Positions 61,953-64,000 of a stretch of 64,000 nt of DNA are shown piece by piece. The notes beneath the pieces are model-generated. The model saw only the letters and a list, made by a program, of their open reading frames with translations, was not told the DNA's origin and did not search any database. The stretch's first letter is position 1, and each line of letters begins with the position of its first letter. The stretch spans positions 1 to 64,000 of the forward strand of contig NZ_MTAW01000162.1 of NCBI RefSeq assembly GCF_002154725.1. Direction: 5' to 3'. Origin of the DNA: Nostoc sp. 106C. GTDB taxonomy: Bacteria; Cyanobacteriota; Cyanobacteriia; Cyanobacteriales; Nostocaceae. Made by a program: the position numbers and the translations under genes.

Positions 61953-63272
61953 ATGACCATAAAAACTACTGATATTGATAACTTGGCTAAGCTAAAAATA
62001 AGTAATATGCACTCAGCAACAGTAAATAATAGATTTTTTTTAGGAATAGTTGCCTTTAGTGTGAGTTTTGGTCTTAGTCTTGTCCCTAACTGGGATTATA
62101 CTAAAGCCTTTGTCACAGGAATCATTACTTTAGTTGCTACCTATACAGCAGCATTTTGTGTAGATAAACGGCGGAAAAATTATGAAATGCTTGTTTTAAA
62201 TTCTCTGCACAAACGAATTAAAGAACTTGAGGAATTGAAGTCTCGTATTGCTAGAGAAATTAACCAAATCGAAGAACATCGTAATTTATTATACTCTGAG
62301 TCTAAACAACTACAAAATAAAGTAGCAGAATGTCGCAATCAAAGAGATAGCTTACATAGAGAACTTAGCACTTTTGCTGGTCAAAGAAAACAGTTAGAAA
62401 ATGAAATTAGTCTTCTAAAAACGGAAATTCATAGTCTAGATAAAAATAAAGCTGAACTCAATACCTCATTTTCTGTTCTGACAGCAGAAAAACGTCGCCT
62501 TGAATTAAATTTTAATGTCTCTCGTTCCGAAATTAATCAATTGCAGAATCAAATCTGCGAACTTCACCAAGAAAAACAAGAGATTGAAAGTAATATAATC
62601 TTGCTAGGTAGGCTTAAACCTCAAATAGAAGAAAAACTCTATGAATTGCGAAATCAACTGCAAGAGCTAGAATTTGAAGTTAATCAGAAAAATCAATTAC
62701 TAATAAATACCACAACTAATAGAGACAATATAGAATCTAGCTTGAATGACTTACAAAGCAAAATAGTAGAACAGCAAACTGAATTGTACCACGTACAAGG
62801 CCAAGTTTTATTATTGCAAGAAGAACGCGATTTACTACAAAGCCAAGTCTGGGAACTACTTCAACAAATAGAAACACTAAATCCAGAAATTTTATCCGAA
62901 AAATCACAGGAAGATATTCAAGATTTTTTTCCTTTTGAGGAATTAATTGAACCTATAGCACCAATAAATATACAAGCTGATGCATCTGGAACCTTGTCCG
63001 AAGAATGGAGAGATTTTCTCAAGCAGCTATCAAACTATGAAATTCAGGTCTTAAAAGCCATAGTAGAGCAAGAAAATACCCAAGCTGTAATTAAACAGAT
63101 TGCAGAAGCAAATATTACTATGCCGAATTTATTGATTGATTCAATCAATGGTAAAGCTAATGATACTTTGGGAGAATTAATTATTAATACAGAAGTTTCC
63201 ACTCCAGAAATATATCAAGAGCATATAAATAACGTCAACAAAATGATGGATATGTATGAAAGCTCTATGTAG
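61953..63272 (+). CDS. Membrane coiled-coil protein with TerB-C-like domain
   Basis: A 439-residue protein from the ATG at 61953 (the frame opens at a TTG at 61887). Two membrane helices (about 27-45 and 51-70) are followed by a very long coiled coil (about 80-330, Glu/Gln/Leu heptads). The C-terminal part (EEWRDFLKQLSNYEIQVLKA, NITMPNLLIDSINGKANDTL, then a strand with an acidic helix) resembles TerB-C domains, found with TerB-N proteins and ATPases. Its partner gene, encoding a DUF2791 ATPase, starts 198 bases downstream. Confidence 0.7.
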   Translation: MTIKTTDIDNLAKLKISNMHSATVNNRFFLGIVAFSVSFGLSLVPNWDYTKAFVTGIITLVATYTAAFCVDKRRKNYEMLVLNSLHKRIKELEELKSRIAREINQIEEHRNLLYSESKQLQNKVAECRNQRDSLHRELSTFAGQRKQLENEISLLKTEIHSLDKNKAELNTSFSVLTAEKRRLELNFNVSRSEINQLQNQICELHQEKQEIESNIILLGRLKPQIEEKLYELRNQLQELEFEVNQKNQLLINTTTNRDNIESSLNDLQSKIVEQQTELYHVQGQVLLLQEERDLLQSQVWELLQQIETLNPEILSEKSQEDIQDFFPFEELIEPIAPINIQADASGTLSEEWRDFLKQLSNYEIQVLKAIVEQENTQAVIKQIAEANITMPNLLIDSINGKANDTLGELIINTEVSTPEIYQEHINNVNKMMDMYESSM

Positions 63273-63470
63273 AAGGGTTAAATGATTAGAAGAATTTTAT
63301 TGATATCATTGGCAGTTTGTTAGAACGTTAATTCTTATAACTAGGTGGCTTTCATCTAAATTAATTAAATTATTCATGCCGTTGTAAAATTACTTAATAG
63401 GTATAGCATATACCTGACTTAACTTGCTGGCTGTAAGCCTCTGCGTTCAAAATCAGGTGAGATCAACTAC

Positions 63471-64000
63471 ATGGCAAAGCTCAAAATCTCGAAAAAAATA
63501 TCCACTGCTTTAATTAATTCTCTTGGAGCAGGAGTAGTACCAAGGATGGGAGTTGAACATATAGCAGTTGGTCGAGAACAAGAACTAAAAAGTCTGTTAC
63601 AGAATCTCGATGACATTGCAGAAGGTGTATCGGCATTTCGTTTTATAATTGGCAACTACGGTTCGGGTAAAAGTTTTATGCTGCAACTGATTCGTAGCCG
63701 TGCTATGGAACAAGGTTTTGTAGTAGCTGATGCTGATTTATCCTCAGAACGCCGACTAGCAGGAAGCAACAATGAAGGTTTAGCAACCTATCGAGAATTG
63801 ATGAGTCGCCTAGCTACAAAAACTCGTCCTGATGGTGGTGCTTTAGTTTCAATTTTAGAAGGATGGATTAATAAAATTCAACAAGAAGTAGCAAAAGAAG
63901 CTGGAATACGTCCTAATGATGAAGGTTTTGATGACCAAGTTGAAGCGAAAATAAGAGAAGTTGTTCAGTATATTGAAGATTTAGTCCACGGTTTTGATTT
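63471..64000 (+). CDS. DUF2791/BrxD-type ATPase (5' part, cut by window edge)
   Basis: The frame from the ATG at 63471 stays open to the end of the window (176 codons seen). The product begins AKLKISKKISTALINSLGAG, continues VPRMGVEHIAVGREQELKSL and contains the P-loop IIGNYGSGKSFMLQLIRS followed by FVVADADLSSERRLAG and GLATYRELMSRLAT. This is the DUF2791 family; BREX BrxD ATP-binding proteins belong to it, and Ter-linked gene neighbourhoods contain others. GGTGAGATCAAC lies before the start. The remainder lies outside the window. Confidence 0.85.
   Translation, partial: MAKLKISKKISTALINSLGAGVVPRMGVEHIAVGREQELKSLLQNLDDIAEGVSAFRFIIGNYGSGKSFMLQLIRSRAMEQGFVVADADLSSERRLAGSNNEGLATYRELMSRLATKTRPDGGALVSILEGWINKIQQEVAKEAGIRPNDEGFDDQVEAKIREVVQYIEDLVHGFD

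Noticed and set aside
1-64000. CRISPR array or insertion sequence
   Set aside because: No regularly spaced 25-40 base direct repeats and no transposase frame were seen; repeats present are short tandem or palindromic elements.

Overview
The window comes from a filamentous, very probably heterocyst-forming cyanobacterium of the Nostoc/Anabaena/Calothrix group. Photosystem and NDH genes (psaE, psb28, ndhO), a bifunctional-type glpX, a FurA-type regulator, a group 2 sigma factor of the SigC type, a NatA/NatC-type amino-acid transporter and very many HIP1 octamers (GCGATCGC) point there. So do short tandem heptamer repeats (TTGACTC, GTCATTT, CCATTTAGCAATTA) at many gene borders. Several neighbourhoods match what I remember of Anabaena sp. 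PCC 7120: peptidoglycan-binding gene / furA / sigC, and glpX / hemA / natA / natC / pgi. No rRNA, CRISPR array, insertion-sequence transposase or prophage was seen. One tRNA (Met, CAT) is present.

Layout. 1-6.0 kb: a zinc-ribbon membrane protein, a PF10118-type metal-dependent hydrolase, a Uma2-type nuclease, ftsH and a class IV aminotransferase that probably starts at an ATT codon. 6.1-11.1 kb: a small TPR-like membrane protein, ackA with nanE immediately upstream of it, and a GAF histidine kinase. 11.2-18.5 kb: cobN, a four-repeat peptidoglycan-binding protein converging on furA, then sigC. 18.5-20 kb: a 1.4-kb gap. 20-28.5 kb: monothiol glutaredoxin and BolA, a subtilisin-like protease, plsC, tadA, grxC, a DUF6887/DUF6888 pair and a DUF981 gene with a duplicated fragment. 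28.7-38.4 kb: glpX, hemA, a cluster of ArsR-type regulators, natC-natA, a RelE-like toxin-antitoxin pair and pgi. 38.6-46.1 kb: an accessory region with an alpha/beta hydrolase, a retropepsin-like pair, a three-gene winged-helix / AAA ATPase / DUF1802-nuclease cassette, a lipoprotein and a 17-residue-repeat protein. 46.4-59 kb: mostly housekeeping (mdh, ndhO, mutM, psaE, mraY, moaB, psb28, dtd, tRNA-Met, an M23 peptidase, trmL, gshA). 60-64 kb: a DUF815 AAA ATPase, a coiled-coil TerB-C-like membrane protein and the 5' part of a DUF2791/BrxD-type ATPase, an operon that runs off the right edge.

Main points of interest. (i) Intergenic-type repeats have been inserted in frame into coding genes: five patches in cobN, about 50 codons in mutM and probably about 55 codons in a GAF domain. 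(ii) Two tandem ArsR-DUF2087 regulators share a palindromic operator core (CTAATTAG). (iii) Two multi-gene ATPase cassettes, at 40.5-44.6 kb and 60.5-64 kb, look like DNA-processing or defence systems; the first is the better candidate for something undescribed, and the second is cut by the window edge.

Functional links visible in the gene order: BolA with its CGFS glutaredoxin (Fe-S/iron signalling), FurA (iron) close to sigC, natC overlapping natA (one ABC transporter), nanE two bases from ackA, and glpX followed by hemA (carbon fixation and tetrapyrrole supply).
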